A DNA stretch of 64,000 bases from Pseudodesulfovibrio aespoeensis Aspo-2 (GTDB lineage Bacteria > Desulfobacterota > Desulfovibrionia > Desulfovibrionales > Desulfovibrionaceae), in the NCBI RefSeq assembly GCF_000176915.2, contig NC_014844.1, positions 186,001 through 250,000 on the forward strand, written 5' to 3'. A model generated the notes under the pieces. It was not told where the DNA came from. It did no database searches and worked only from the letters and a program-made list of their open reading frames with translations. Position numbers and translations under genes: made by a program. Every line of letters starts with the position of its first letter. Position 1 is the first letter of the stretch. Positions 26,653 to 34,685 of this stretch are shown piece by piece.

Positions 26653-27543
26653 ATGAACACAGCACCCGACACCCCGCCGGTCAAGGCCGCTCCCGCAGCT
26701 CCTGTCACCGCCCCGGACATCATGGCCCGCAAGGGCCAGGACAAGATCTGCTGCATCACCGCCTATGACTACTCGTCTGGCATGATCGCCGACGGTGCGG
26801 GCGTGGACATCGTCCTGGTGGGCGACTCCCTGGCCATGGTCGTGCTCGGCCATGAGGACACCCTGTCCGTGACCATGGACGAGATGGTCCACCACACCCT
26901 GGCCGCCAGCCGGGGCGTCAAACGCGCCCTGCTTGTGGCCGACATGCCCTTCATGTCCTTTTGCACCGTGGAGCGCGCCCTCAAGAACGCGGGCCGCCTC
27001 ATGGCCCAGGGCCGCGCCAGGGCGGTCAAGCTGGAGGGCGGCGTGGCAGTGGCTCCGCAGATCCGCGCCCTGGTGGAGGCGGGCGTTCCGGTCATGGGCC
27101 ATGTGGGGCTGACCCCGCAGCACATCGCCCGGTTCGGCGGGTTCAAGGCCCAGGGAAAATCAGCCGAGGCCGCGCGCGCCCTCATCGACGACGCCCAGGC
27201 CGTGGAAGAGGCCGGAGCCTTCAGCGTGGTCCTTGAAGCCATGCCCGTGGAGTGCGCCCAACTGATCACCGAGGCCCTGACCATCCCGACCATCGGCATC
27301 GGCGCGGGCGAGGTGACCGACGGCCAGATTCTCGTCTATCACGACGTGCTCGGACTCTTTGACCGCTTCGTGCCCAGGTTCGTGCGCTGCTACGCCGAAC
27401 TGGGCGAGGCGTCGCGCCAGGCCCTGGCCCAGTATTGCGACGACGTGCGCCGGGGCCGCTTCCCCGGCGACAAGAACACCCTGTACATGCCCGAGGATCA
27501 GGTGGCCCAGGTCCGCAAGATCAAGGTCAAGAAGAAGAGATAG
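26653..27543 (+). CDS. panB: 3-methyl-2-oxobutanoate hydroxymethyltransferase PanB
   Basis: First step of pantothenate synthesis: adds a hydroxymethyl group from methylene-tetrahydrofolate to 3-methyl-2-oxobutanoate. The 296-residue protein has the conserved CCITAYDYSSG, DIVLVGDSLAMV, VADMPFMSF, VKLEGG, MGHVGLTPQ and TIGIGAG segments, including the catalytic Glu of ECAQL context. It has about 20 extra N-terminal residues rich in Pro and Ala. No ribosome site precedes ATG 26653. The next gene begins one base after its stop. Confidence 0.93.
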   Translation: MNTAPDTPPVKAAPAAPVTAPDIMARKGQDKICCITAYDYSSGMIADGAGVDIVLVGDSLAMVVLGHEDTLSVTMDEMVHHTLAASRGVKRALLVADMPFMSFCTVERALKNAGRLMAQGRARAVKLEGGVAVAPQIRALVEAGVPVMGHVGLTPQHIARFGGFKAQGKSAEAARALIDDAQAVEEAGAFSVVLEAMPVECAQLITEALTIPTIGIGAGEVTDGQILVYHDVLGLFDRFVPRFVRCYAELGEASRQALAQYCDDVRRGRFPGDKNTLYMPEDQVAQVRKIKVKKKR

Positions 27544-28512
27544 ATGGTGCTCGACCTGTCGTGGCCCGTGCTCTGGCACGGCCTGCTCTGGCCGCTCATG
27601 CGGCTGACCTTCTTCATCAGTCTCGGCCTGTTTGTCGGCAACCTCATCGAATCGCTGCACTGGACCCGCCACGCGGCCCGGCTGGCCGATCCGCTGGCCC
27701 GACGCGCCCGGCTCAAGGACGTGTCCGCCGCCAGCTTCTCCATGGCCTTCTTCTCGGGTGTCACGGCCAATACCATGCTCTCCGAGGCCCATGAAAAGGG
27801 GACCATCAGCGACCGCGAGCTGATGCTCTCCAACCTCTTCAACAGCCTGCCCACCTATTTCCTGCATCTGCCCACCGTGTTTTTCATCGCCGCCCCGTTC
27901 ATCGGGGCCACGGCGGCGGTCTATGTGGGGCTGACGGCCCTGGCCGCCGTGCTGCGCACCGGGGCCATCGTGGCCGCGGGCCGGTTTCTGCTGCCGCCCG
28001 TGCCAGAGGGGTGCCTGCCTTGCCGCCTGGATGAGGCCGAAGCCAAGCGCGACCGGGGCTCGGCCCTGCGCAAGACGTGGCGGCGGTTCCTCAAGCGGCT
28101 GCCCAAGGTGCTCTACCTGACCGCGCCCATCTACACCGTCTTTTTCCTGCTCAAGCAGGCGGGTCTTTTCGCCTGGCTCGAAGACCTTCTGGCCGGGCAG
28201 GTGGGGCTGTTCTCGTTCCTGCCGCCCGAGGCCCTGTCCATCGTCGTCTTTCACATGGCTGCCGAGTTCACCGCCGGACTGGCCGTGGCCAGCGCGCTCA
28301 TCACCGACGCCGGGCTGACCCAGCCCCAGGTGGTCCTGGCCCTGATGCTCGGCAATGTCCTGTCCTCGCCCATGCGCGCCTTTCGTCACCAGTTTCCCTA
28401 CTACGCGGGCATTTTCAGGCCGCGCATGGCCATGAAGCTCATCGTCTGCAATCAGGCCCTGCGCGTGGTCAGCCTCGTCCTGGTCGGCACGGTCTACGCC
28501 CTGTTGGCCTGA
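27544..28512 (+). CDS. Nucleoside-recognition (gate) domain membrane protein
   Basis: A 322-residue inner-membrane protein with about eight hydrophobic segments and two copies of the gate pattern: FSMAFFSGVTANTMLSEAHE near residue 68 and FHMAAEFTAGLAVASAL near residue 238. This resembles nucleoside-recognition/spore maturation-type membrane proteins, whose transported substrate is usually unknown. It starts directly after the panB stop codon, so it is cotranscribed with panB. A Cys pair (CLPC) and charged loop lie between the halves. Confidence 0.75.
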   Translation: MVLDLSWPVLWHGLLWPLMRLTFFISLGLFVGNLIESLHWTRHAARLADPLARRARLKDVSAASFSMAFFSGVTANTMLSEAHEKGTISDRELMLSNLFNSLPTYFLHLPTVFFIAAPFIGATAAVYVGLTALAAVLRTGAIVAAGRFLLPPVPEGCLPCRLDEAEAKRDRGSALRKTWRRFLKRLPKVLYLTAPIYTVFFLLKQAGLFAWLEDLLAGQVGLFSFLPPEALSIVVFHMAAEFTAGLAVASALITDAGLTQPQVVLALMLGNVLSSPMRAFRHQFPYYAGIFRPRMAMKLIVCNQALRVVSLVLVGTVYALLA

Positions 28513-28588
28513 GCAGCCGATCTCACCCCGTCTTCCGGGGCCGACATTCCCTCCTTTTTTGCCAGCGCGCCTCCAGGCTGGGTCGCAA

Positions 28589-28636
28589 TGTGCAACAATG
28601 CGCACGAAATGTGTGCAGAGGATTGCGCGTTGCACA
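28589..28636 (+). promoter_or_regulatory. Inverted upstream activator-like sites
   Basis: TGTGCAAC (28589-28596) and its exact inverse GTTGCACA (28629-28636) are each accompanied by a GCGCA/TGCGC element (around 28600 and 28624). They lie about 70-115 bases upstream of the sigma-54 promoter, the usual position for an enhancer-binding protein. Confidence 0.5.
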
Positions 28637-28688
28637 AAAGTTGCATCAGCAACAAAGTACAATCGTTTGGATTAAAAGAGAAATTTTT

Positions 28689-28705
28689 TTGGCACGGGTC
28701 GTGCT
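28689..28705 (+). promoter_or_regulatory. Sigma-54 promoter
   Basis: TTGGCACGGGTCGTGCT matches the sigma-54 consensus TTGGCACG-N4-TTGCW at all but one base, with the invariant GG and GC correctly spaced. Transcription should start near 28716. Confidence 0.75.
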
Positions 28706-28715
28706 TTAAGGATGG

Positions 28716-29010
28716 CATGCAGACCGTAGCCACATTCTCTCTCCTCATCCTGATCGCCGCGTTGTTGCGGCGGTCCCTCCTCACCCCCCCGGATGCCACC
28801 CCCGGCATCCGGGACGGGGATGATGAGACAGACGACGGCTTCAAGACCCTGGTTCCGGTGGTTGTCCGGGCAAGTAGCCCCCACTCCACCCGGCGTCCGA
28901 AATCCGGAGCCAAGCGGTTTTAAGCATATACCACACCTCCTTGAACGCAGTTTCAAACCTCCTCCTCAGTGAACCCCCAACAGAAAAGGGCCGCGTAAGC
29001 GGCCCTTTTC
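28716..29010 (+). ncRNA. Candidate sigma-54-dependent small RNA
   Basis: From the predicted start to the terminator at 29010 is about 295 bases. Inside are a perfect ten-pair hairpin with ACCCCC loop (28788-28797 with 28804-28813) and two stretches resembling the 3' end of 16S rRNA: CACCTCCTT (28934-28942) and ACCTCCTCCT (28957-28966). Such C-rich motifs in small RNAs commonly pair with ribosome-binding sites. A 68-codon frame from ATG 28717 also exists, beginning MQTVATFSLLILIAALL, but its ribosome site would lie upstream of the transcript start. On the minus strand the same C-rich stretches read as AAGGAGG before a 28-codon frame (28927-28841). Which reading is right cannot be settled here. 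Confidence 0.45.
28983..29010. terminator. Terminator hairpin before palindromic repeat copy 3
   Basis: GAAAAGGGCCGC (28983-28994) pairs perfectly with GCGGCCCTTTTC (28999-29010), loop GTAA; the stem carries its own A- and T-tracts, so it can act in both directions. Confidence 0.8.
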
Positions 29011-29013
29011 CAT

Positions 29014-29134
29014 GGCTGTTGACAAAGGCCCGATTGCGTCGTTGCTTCAAAAAAGGCAAACCCTCGCGTATTGTGTATACGCGTCGGCTTTGCCTTTTTT
29101 TCGCGCCTAGCACTCGAACCTTTCTCAACAGCCT
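29014..29134. repeat. Palindromic intergenic repeat, copy 3
   Basis: Starts GGCTGTTGACAAAGGCCCGA and ends CTTTCTCAACAGCCT; core CCTCGCGTATTGTGTATACG. Same family and orientation as copy 1. It lies between two nearly identical terminator hairpins. Confidence 0.8.
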
Positions 29135-29162
29135 GTCAGAGGGGACTGTGTCAATACTCTGA

Positions 29163-29190
29163 GAAAAGGGCCGCTTACGCGGCCCTTTTC
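29163..29190. terminator. Terminator hairpin after the bactofilin operon
   Basis: GAAAAGGGCCGC (29163-29174) and GCGGCCCTTTTC (29179-29190), loop TTAC. It is the same hairpin as at 28983 with the loop inverted, and lies downstream of the minus-strand 50-codon gene. Confidence 0.8.
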
Positions 29191-29232
29191 CATGGCGTCC
29201 GGAGACGCCGCAAAATCATCAGTTCTGACGGG

Positions 29233-29385
29233 TTATTTGCCGGTCAGGGCCGCCTCGCGGATGAAGGCCGTTCCGGCGGTAAGCGAGCGGATGTGCCGCT
29301 GGAGGACCAGCTCCACAATGCGTCTGCTCTCGGCGGAGAAGACGATTTTTTCCACGCCGTTGCGTTCGATCACCACTTCAAACAT
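29233..29385 (-). CDS. 50-residue protein cotranscribed with bactofilin
   Basis: A small gene translating to MFEVVIERNGVEKIVF and ending IREAALTGK. It has a GGTGAGGAT site just before ATG 29385 and starts 14 bases after the bactofilin stop on the same strand. The sequence has a beta-hairpin-like start followed by an amphipathic helix (SRRIVELVLQRHIRSL). I do not recognise it. Tight spacing and a terminator directly downstream make it a likely real gene, possibly acting with bactofilin. Confidence 0.65.
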   Translation of the reverse strand: MFEVVIERNGVEKIVFSAESRRIVELVLQRHIRSLTAGTAFIREAALTGK

Positions 29386-29399
29386 ATCCTCACCATTCC

Positions 29400-29864
29400 T
29401 TACATGCTTGAGTCATCGGAGCCGGTTCTGGCGACCGGGATATCCGCCGTTGCATCCGTCTGGGCACCCTTGCCGCCAAAGTCGGCGGAAACCACCTTCT
29501 GTCGGGCGGGTGCGCCCCCGGTCATGACGATGTTGCCCTCGACGATGGCACCGCGCTCCACTTCGAGTACCGGCGTGTTTAGGGTGCCGGTCAGTACCGA
29601 GGTCTTTTCAAGCACGGCGTGCTCCTTGACCGTCACATCGCCTTCGATGCGGCCACAGGAGGTCAGCCTGCCGACCCTGACGGTTCCCGTGACCGTTGCC
29701 TTGCGGCCCAGGATCAGGTCCCCGTCCGTGGAAATTTCGCCCTCAAAGCGGCCATCGATGCGCACGGTGCCCACAAAGTCGAGCTTGCCGCGGTATTCGG
29801 TGCCCACACCCAGAAAGGCATTGAGTTCCGTGTGTTCGCTTTTCTTCTTCTTGAACAGACCCAT
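29400..29864 (-). CDS. Bactofilin family cytoskeletal protein
   Basis: Bactofilins polymerise into filaments that localise cell-envelope and motility machinery. The 154-residue protein has the DUF583 right-handed beta-helix core, with repeats such as VRIDGRFEGEISTDGDLILG and SCGRIEGDVTVKE at about residues 28-105. A basic N-terminus (MGLFKKKK) and a disordered tail flank the core. Start ATG 29864 follows a GAGGTGAT site. The 50-residue gene follows. Confidence 0.88.
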   Translation of the reverse strand: MGLFKKKKSEHTELNAFLGVGTEYRGKLDFVGTVRIDGRFEGEISTDGDLILGRKATVTGTVRVGRLTSCGRIEGDVTVKEHAVLEKTSVLTGTLNTPVLEVERGAIVEGNIVMTGGAPARQKVVSADFGGKGAQTDATADIPVARTGSDDSSM

Positions 29865-30043
29865 GGGGATCACCTCGCAATGTGAAAGGAGAGGGGCGTG
29901 CGTCCCTCCCGGAGCCAGTCTTATCGACAAAACCGGAAACCTCTATACCCCCGGCATCGGCTAAAGGCCACATCTTTTTCGTCAGTCTGGCATTGCTCCC
30001 GCATGGGGCGGGCAGCCAGGGAACAGGTGCGGGTACGACCCCG

Positions 30044-30661
30044 CTACAAATGGTAGAGAACAAAATTCACCAGAAAGTGGACCAGGACGGACGGCCAGAT
30101 GGAGCCGGTGGCCAGGGTGGCGGGCACGAGGATGAGGCCGTAGACAAGGGCGTCCGTCAGGGTATGGGCCGAAAGGGACCAGTGCATGAGCGAGAAGAGG
30201 AGCGCGGAGACCGCATACAGGGCCGGGATGGAGAGGCGGGGGCGCAGCACGCTCAGGGTCAGGCCCCGGCAGACCATTTCCTCGCTCACGGCCACCAGGA
30301 CCAGCCCGGCTGTGGCGTCGAAACGAAACAGGGGCGAGGCCGTGTCGAGCGGCACGTCGCCCAGCGCGCCGGGCGGAAAGTACGGCGCGAGCACGAACTC
30401 CGAGAGCCAGAGAAAGGCCATGGCCGCCGCCGAGGTGGCCACGGTCCACAGGACAAAGTCCGTGACTGGCGGAAGGGTGAGGCCCAGCGCGTCGCGGGTC
30501 AGCGCGCCGCGCCGGAGCATGCACAGGAGAAAGCCGATCACCGCCAGGCGCAGGGCATAGTCGATGAGCACCCAGGCGGTGTAGTCCGCGACGAAGATAT
30601 TGACGAAATCATTGAGATAGTAAGGCAGGTAGGCGAGGAAGAGGATGGCGGCGCGGCTCAT
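30044..30661 (-). CDS. CPBP/CAAX-like intramembrane protease
   Basis: A 205-residue membrane protein of the CPBP (Abi/CAAX protease) family. It has the glutamate motif SEEMVCRG (two Glu, one Arg) near residue 122, the histidine motif LMHWSL and a late HFLVN, so the catalytic set appears complete. About six membrane helices are predicted. Start ATG 30661 overlaps the glycosyltransferase end by four bases. The substrate is unknown; family members include prenyl-protein proteases and bacteriocin-immunity proteins. Confidence 0.82.
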   Translation of the reverse strand: MSRAAILFLAYLPYYLNDFVNIFVADYTAWVLIDYALRLAVIGFLLCMLRRGALTRDALGLTLPPVTDFVLWTVATSAAAMAFLWLSEFVLAPYFPPGALGDVPLDTASPLFRFDATAGLVLVAVSEEMVCRGLTLSVLRPRLSIPALYAVSALLFSLMHWSLSAHTLTDALVYGLILVPATLATGSIWPSVLVHFLVNFVLYHL

Positions 30662-31815
30662 GGGGTGCTCCGGGCCGGGCGCGGTTCCTGAAGCTGCCGG
30701 TAGATCCTGAGATAATCGGTGACCATGCGTGCTACGGAGAACCGCCTGCGGCCAGCGGCAAAGGCATTTGTCCCCAGCTCGCGGCAGCGGGCCGGGTCGT
30801 TCAGGAGCGCGGCTGCGGCCTCGACAAAGGCATCGCTGTTCCCCGGCTCCACCAGCAGGCCGGTGGCGTCGTGGGAGACCTGCTCCGGCACTCCGCCCAC
30901 GGCGTAGGCCACCACGGGCAACCCCTGGGCCATGGCTTCGAGGATGACCAGGGAGTGGTTGTCGGCCAGGGTCGGGTAGAGGAGCGTGTCTGCCGCGGCC
31001 ATGAGCAGGGCGAGGCGCTCGCGTTCCACATAGGGCCAGATGACCAGATCGTCCTCGCGCCCCTCGCTGTCGCCGCCCACGGCAAAACAGAGGGCCTTGG
31101 GCACGCGCGCCTTGACCGCCTGCCACAGGGCGCGCCAGTCGCCCCCGGACTTGTAGGCCGCGCCCTGGCCGCCGTGGGCCGCGAACACGGCCATCCGGGC
31201 CGCCGGGAGGATGCCCAGCCGGGCGCGCGCCTCGCGGCGGGGCATGGGCCGGTCGGGCCAGGGGATGCCGTTGGGAATGACTGCCACGGGCTGGTGCAGG
31301 TGGGTTCGCGCCAGCCGGGCCAGCCAGCGCGAGGGGGCCGCCAGCGTCGGGTCCAGCCGGTGCAGCAGTTGGTGCTTGTGCCTGCGCACCCGGTCGCTGT
31401 CGGCAAAGGCGCGGGGGCACGGGCCAAGGCATCCCTGTTCCAGGACAGGGCAGCCGAGGGGATAGGGGCAGCCGCCGGTGAACAGCTCGCAGTCGTGCAG
31501 GGTTATGACCACCCGGCTGCCTTCCGGGATGGAGCCGAGCAGGCCGGGCCAGTCGCCGGTGCAGTGGACATGCGCCATCTCGTCCGGGGCCAGTTGCAGG
31601 CCGAACTGGTCCGGCGCGATTACCGAGGCGGCCAGGAGCGACTCCTGCCGATGGATTTCGGATTCGCCCACCTCGCAGGTCAGCCGGGCAGTCACGTCTG
31701 ATGGGGCCATGCCCTCGGCGAGCAGCCGGGCCACGCGCGTGGCGCCGCCGGTCCACTCAAGGCCCGTGTGATGGACCACGGGCGGCAGACTTGGATTTTC
31801 CTGCGGGCGGGCCAC
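30658..31815 (-). CDS. Group 1 (GT4-like) glycosyltransferase
   Basis: A 385-residue protein with the two-domain GT-B pattern. The C-terminal half has VAVIPNGI, VFAAHGGQGAAYKSG and the donor-binding segment LYPTLADNHSLVILEAMAQG with the E-x7-E-like glutamate, then VVAYAVGGVPEQV. The N-terminal half is less conserved and has a Cys-rich insert (CPYPLGCPVLEQGCLGPC). Acceptor and sugar are unknown. It lies three bases after the Pat-like gene and overlaps the CPBP protease. Confidence 0.82.
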   Translation of the reverse strand: MARPQENPSLPPVVHHTGLEWTGGATRVARLLAEGMAPSDVTARLTCEVGESEIHRQESLLAASVIAPDQFGLQLAPDEMAHVHCTGDWPGLLGSIPEGSRVVITLHDCELFTGGCPYPLGCPVLEQGCLGPCPRAFADSDRVRRHKHQLLHRLDPTLAAPSRWLARLARTHLHQPVAVIPNGIPWPDRPMPRREARARLGILPAARMAVFAAHGGQGAAYKSGGDWRALWQAVKARVPKALCFAVGGDSEGREDDLVIWPYVERERLALLMAAADTLLYPTLADNHSLVILEAMAQGLPVVAYAVGGVPEQVSHDATGLLVEPGNSDAFVEAAAALLNDPARCRELGTNAFAAGRRRFSVARMVTDYLRIYRQLQEPRPARSTP

Positions 31816-31818
31816 GGG

Positions 31819-34524
31819 CTATTCCTTGACCGTGTCCATGTCCAGGGTCATGTCCACCAGATCCTCGTCGTGGGGGTCGGGCGTGATGACAAAGCCGAAC
31901 TTGCGGGCCAGCCCCTGCATGGCCTTGTTTTCGAGCATGGTCTGGCCCGTGAGCTGTCTGGTGCGCCTGTCCTTGGTGTAGCGGATGCCCTTGAAAAAGA
32001 GCAGGCTGCCAAGGCCCTCGCCCTTCTGGTCCGAGCGGACCACGATGGCGAACTCGGCCTCGCTGTTGTCGGGCCGGGTGTTGGTGCGCATGACGCCCAG
32101 GGTTTCGGGCTCGCCGCGCGGGTCCTGGGCCGTGGCGATGAAGGCCATCTCGCGGTCGTAGTCGATCTGGGTGAAGCGGGCGATGTCCTTGTGGTCGAAA
32201 TCACGCTGGACCACGCCGAAGAAGCGCAGGCGCAGGTCCTCGTCGGTCAGGTTGGAGAGGAACACGCGGTGGGTGGATTCGTCCTCTGGCCGGATGGGCC
32301 GGATGGTCACATGGCGGCCACTCTTGAGGGAGACGCACTCCTCCAGCTCGCGCGGATAGGGGCGGATGGCCAGCCGCCGCTCGCCATCGCCCTCAAAGGG
32401 GGCGATGGTGATCTTGCCGCCCAGGGCGAGCACGCCCTCGCTGTCCGCGTACAGGGGGTTGATGTCTATGGACGCGATCTGGGGCACGTCCACGATGAGC
32501 TGCGAGAGCTGGATCAGGGTCAGGGAGATGTCGTCGATGTCGGCGGGCGGGTGCGACGGCGTGCCCTTGAGCAGGGCCGAGATGCGCGTGCGGCCCACCA
32601 GCTCGCGGGCCAGGCTCATGGAGAGCGGCGGCAGGGTCAGGGCCGTGTCCTGGATCATCTCGCGGGCCATGCCGCCATGGCCGAAGAGGAGCACCGGGCC
32701 GAAGACCGGGTCCACCTCGGCGGAGACGGCCAGCTCGTGCGCGCCAGGCCTGCGCCCCATCTTCTGGACCGTGAAGCCCTCGATGTAGGCGTCGGGCCGC
32801 TCGCGGGTGGCCCGGGCCAGGATGGAGGCCGCGCCCTCCCAGACGCGCTCCGGGGTCTCCAGGTCGAGGAGCACCCCGCCCATGTCAAAGGGCTGGGGGA
32901 TCTGCGGGCTGCGCAGCTTGATGGCCACGGGATAGCCCAGCTCGTCGGCGGCGATGACCGCCTCCTTGGCCGAGCGGGCGATGCGCGTCTCCACCACCGG
33001 GATGCCGTAGGCGGCCAGGGTGTCCTTGGCCTCCGGCTCGGTCAGGCTGGTGCGCCCCTTGTCCAGGGCGTGCTGGACGATGTCCCTGGCCCTGAGGGTG
33101 TCCGGGAAGAAATCCGTGGGTAGCGAGTCCGGCGTCTCGATGAGCAGCTCCTGGTTCTGCTGATACTCGGCCATGTAGAGGAAGGCGCGCACGGCATGGG
33201 TGGGCGTGTCGTAGGTGGGGATGCCCGCCTTGCTGAATATCTCGCGCGACTGGACCGCTGCGCCTGAGCCGAGCCAGGCTGTGAGGACCATGCGCTGCGA
33301 CCGCTTGAGCGCGTCGCGCAGGGCCGTGGCCACTTCGAGGTCGGGCTGGGCCGTCCAGGGCACATGCATGACCAGGATGCCGTTTGACCCCTTGTCCTTG
33401 AGCAGCAGCTTGACCACCTCGCCATACGCCTTGCCGTCGGCGTCAAAGGGGATGCCCACCGGATTGGAGCGCGACCAGTTCTCCTCGCCCAGCAGGGCGT
33501 CGATGGCGGTCACGGTCTCGTCGGCCAGCCCGGCCAGCTCGCCCCCGCCCGCCAGCAGCCTGTCGGCGGCCAGAATGCCCGCGCTGGTGCCGTTGGTCAG
33601 GATGGCCAGTTTCCGGCCATAGACGTGCTTGGGCGTGCCCAGGGTCTGGGCCGCGTCGAACAGGCCGTCGATGTTCTCCACCCGCAGCATGCCCGCGCGT
33701 CTGAAGGCCACATCGTAGATGGCGTCGCCCAGCCGGTGGTCGCCGCTCTCCCACGCCTTGTGTTCGTCCAGCACGGTGTCGAGCGCCTGGCCTGGGCGGA
33801 TGACCAGCACCGGCTTGTTGCGCGAGGCGGCGCGTGCCGCGGACATGAACGCGCGCGCGTCCTTGATGGATTCCACATAGAGCATGATGGAGCGGGTCAG
33901 CGGGTCTGAGGCGAGGTAGTCGAGGATGTCGGCAAAGGAGACGTCGATGCGGCTGCCCAGGGCAACCATGTGCGAGAATCCGACTCCCTTGGCCAGGGCC
34001 CAGTCAAGGACCGTGGCAAAGAGCGAATCGGACTGGGAGATGAAGGCCACCTTGCCCGGCGTGGCGTTGGCGTGGGCCAGCGAGGCGTTGAGGTTGAGGG
34101 AGGGGACCATGAAACCCAGGGACTTTGGCCCGAGGATGCGGATGTCCGGCGGGTTGGCGATCTTGAGGATGGTGGCCTTGATGTCGAGCCGCTCCTCCTT
34201 TGACATGCCGGAAAAGCCGGAGCCCATGAGCACCGCGCCGCGGGTGCCGCCTTCCTTGAGGGAGTGGATGATCTCCGGGACTTCGTCGAGCGGCGAGCAG
34301 ACCACGGCCAGGTCCGGCGTCTTGGGCAGCATCTTGACCGAAGGGTAGGTGAGCACGCCCGCGATGGCCTCTGCCGTGTCGGACACCGGCATGACCGGGC
34401 CCATGAAGCCGCCGGCCATGAGGTTGCGCATGACGATGTTGCCCGCGTTGCGCGGGTCGTTGGTGGCGCCGATGACCGCGACGGAGCGGGGCTTGAAGAG
34501 ATATTCCAGATTGATGACGCTCAT
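31819..34524 (-). CDS. Pat/PatZ-like fused acyl-CoA synthetase-like/GNAT protein lysine acetyltransferase
   Basis: A 901-residue fusion: CoA-binding and succinyl-CoA-ligase-like domains (about 1-450, starting LFKPRSVAVIGATNDP), an ATP-grasp domain (about 475-690, VKLRSPQIPQPFDMGGV) and a GNAT acetyltransferase (about 725-895, VTIRPIRPEDESTHR; RSDQKGEGLGSLL). This is the architecture of Pat/PatZ enzymes that acetylate and inactivate acetyl-CoA synthetase. The phosphohistidine motif SHTG of active ADP-forming synthetases is not visible; SGDHRLGDAIYD stands there. ATG 34524 has a GAGGAG site. acs lies one gene away, which fits this role. It heads an operon with the glycosyltransferase and protease. 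Confidence 0.88.
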   Translation of the reverse strand: MSVINLEYLFKPRSVAVIGATNDPRNAGNIVMRNLMAGGFMGPVMPVSDTAEAIAGVLTYPSVKMLPKTPDLAVVCSPLDEVPEIIHSLKEGGTRGAVLMGSGFSGMSKEERLDIKATILKIANPPDIRILGPKSLGFMVPSLNLNASLAHANATPGKVAFISQSDSLFATVLDWALAKGVGFSHMVALGSRIDVSFADILDYLASDPLTRSIMLYVESIKDARAFMSAARAASRNKPVLVIRPGQALDTVLDEHKAWESGDHRLGDAIYDVAFRRAGMLRVENIDGLFDAAQTLGTPKHVYGRKLAILTNGTSAGILAADRLLAGGGELAGLADETVTAIDALLGEENWSRSNPVGIPFDADGKAYGEVVKLLLKDKGSNGILVMHVPWTAQPDLEVATALRDALKRSQRMVLTAWLGSGAAVQSREIFSKAGIPTYDTPTHAVRAFLYMAEYQQNQELLIETPDSLPTDFFPDTLRARDIVQHALDKGRTSLTEPEAKDTLAAYGIPVVETRIARSAKEAVIAADELGYPVAIKLRSPQIPQPFDMGGVLLDLETPERVWEGAASILARATRERPDAYIEGFTVQKMGRRPGAHELAVSAEVDPVFGPVLLFGHGGMAREMIQDTALTLPPLSMSLARELVGRTRISALLKGTPSHPPADIDDISLTLIQLSQLIVDVPQIASIDINPLYADSEGVLALGGKITIAPFEGDGERRLAIRPYPRELEECVSLKSGRHVTIRPIRPEDESTHRVFLSNLTDEDLRLRFFGVVQRDFDHKDIARFTQIDYDREMAFIATAQDPRGEPETLGVMRTNTRPDNSEAEFAIVVRSDQKGEGLGSLLFFKGIRYTKDRRTRQLTGQTMLENKAMQGLARKFGFVITPDPHDEDLVDMTLDMDTVKE

Positions 34525-34685
34525 GTGGCTCCTCGCGTGAAGTGGATGCGCTGGGTCTCCCGGACGGTACCTTTTTTTGACCCTGCGGCGCAACAGCCTT
34601 GTCGCCACAAACCGCCTCAAGTATTTCGCCGATCCTGCCGATAAGTCCTTCGAGGGACACCGTTCACGCAAAGGAGGCATCGTTC

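Larger units (their letters stand above)
28513..29232. other. Regulatory/non-coding region between the gate protein and the bactofilin locus
   Basis: About 720 bases with no convincing long gene. It contains paired TGTGCAAC repeats, a sigma-54 promoter, a candidate small RNA ending in a terminator, palindromic repeat copy 3 and a second terminator, each listed separately. Confidence 0.7.

Noticed and set aside
27160-28662. 500-codon minus-strand open frame
   Set aside because: Antisense to panB and the gate protein; no recognisable motif.
30662-31756. N-terminal extension of the CPBP protease frame
   Set aside because: The long open frame runs antisense-free but out of frame through the glycosyltransferase gene; the true start is ATG 30661, overlapping that gene by four bases.
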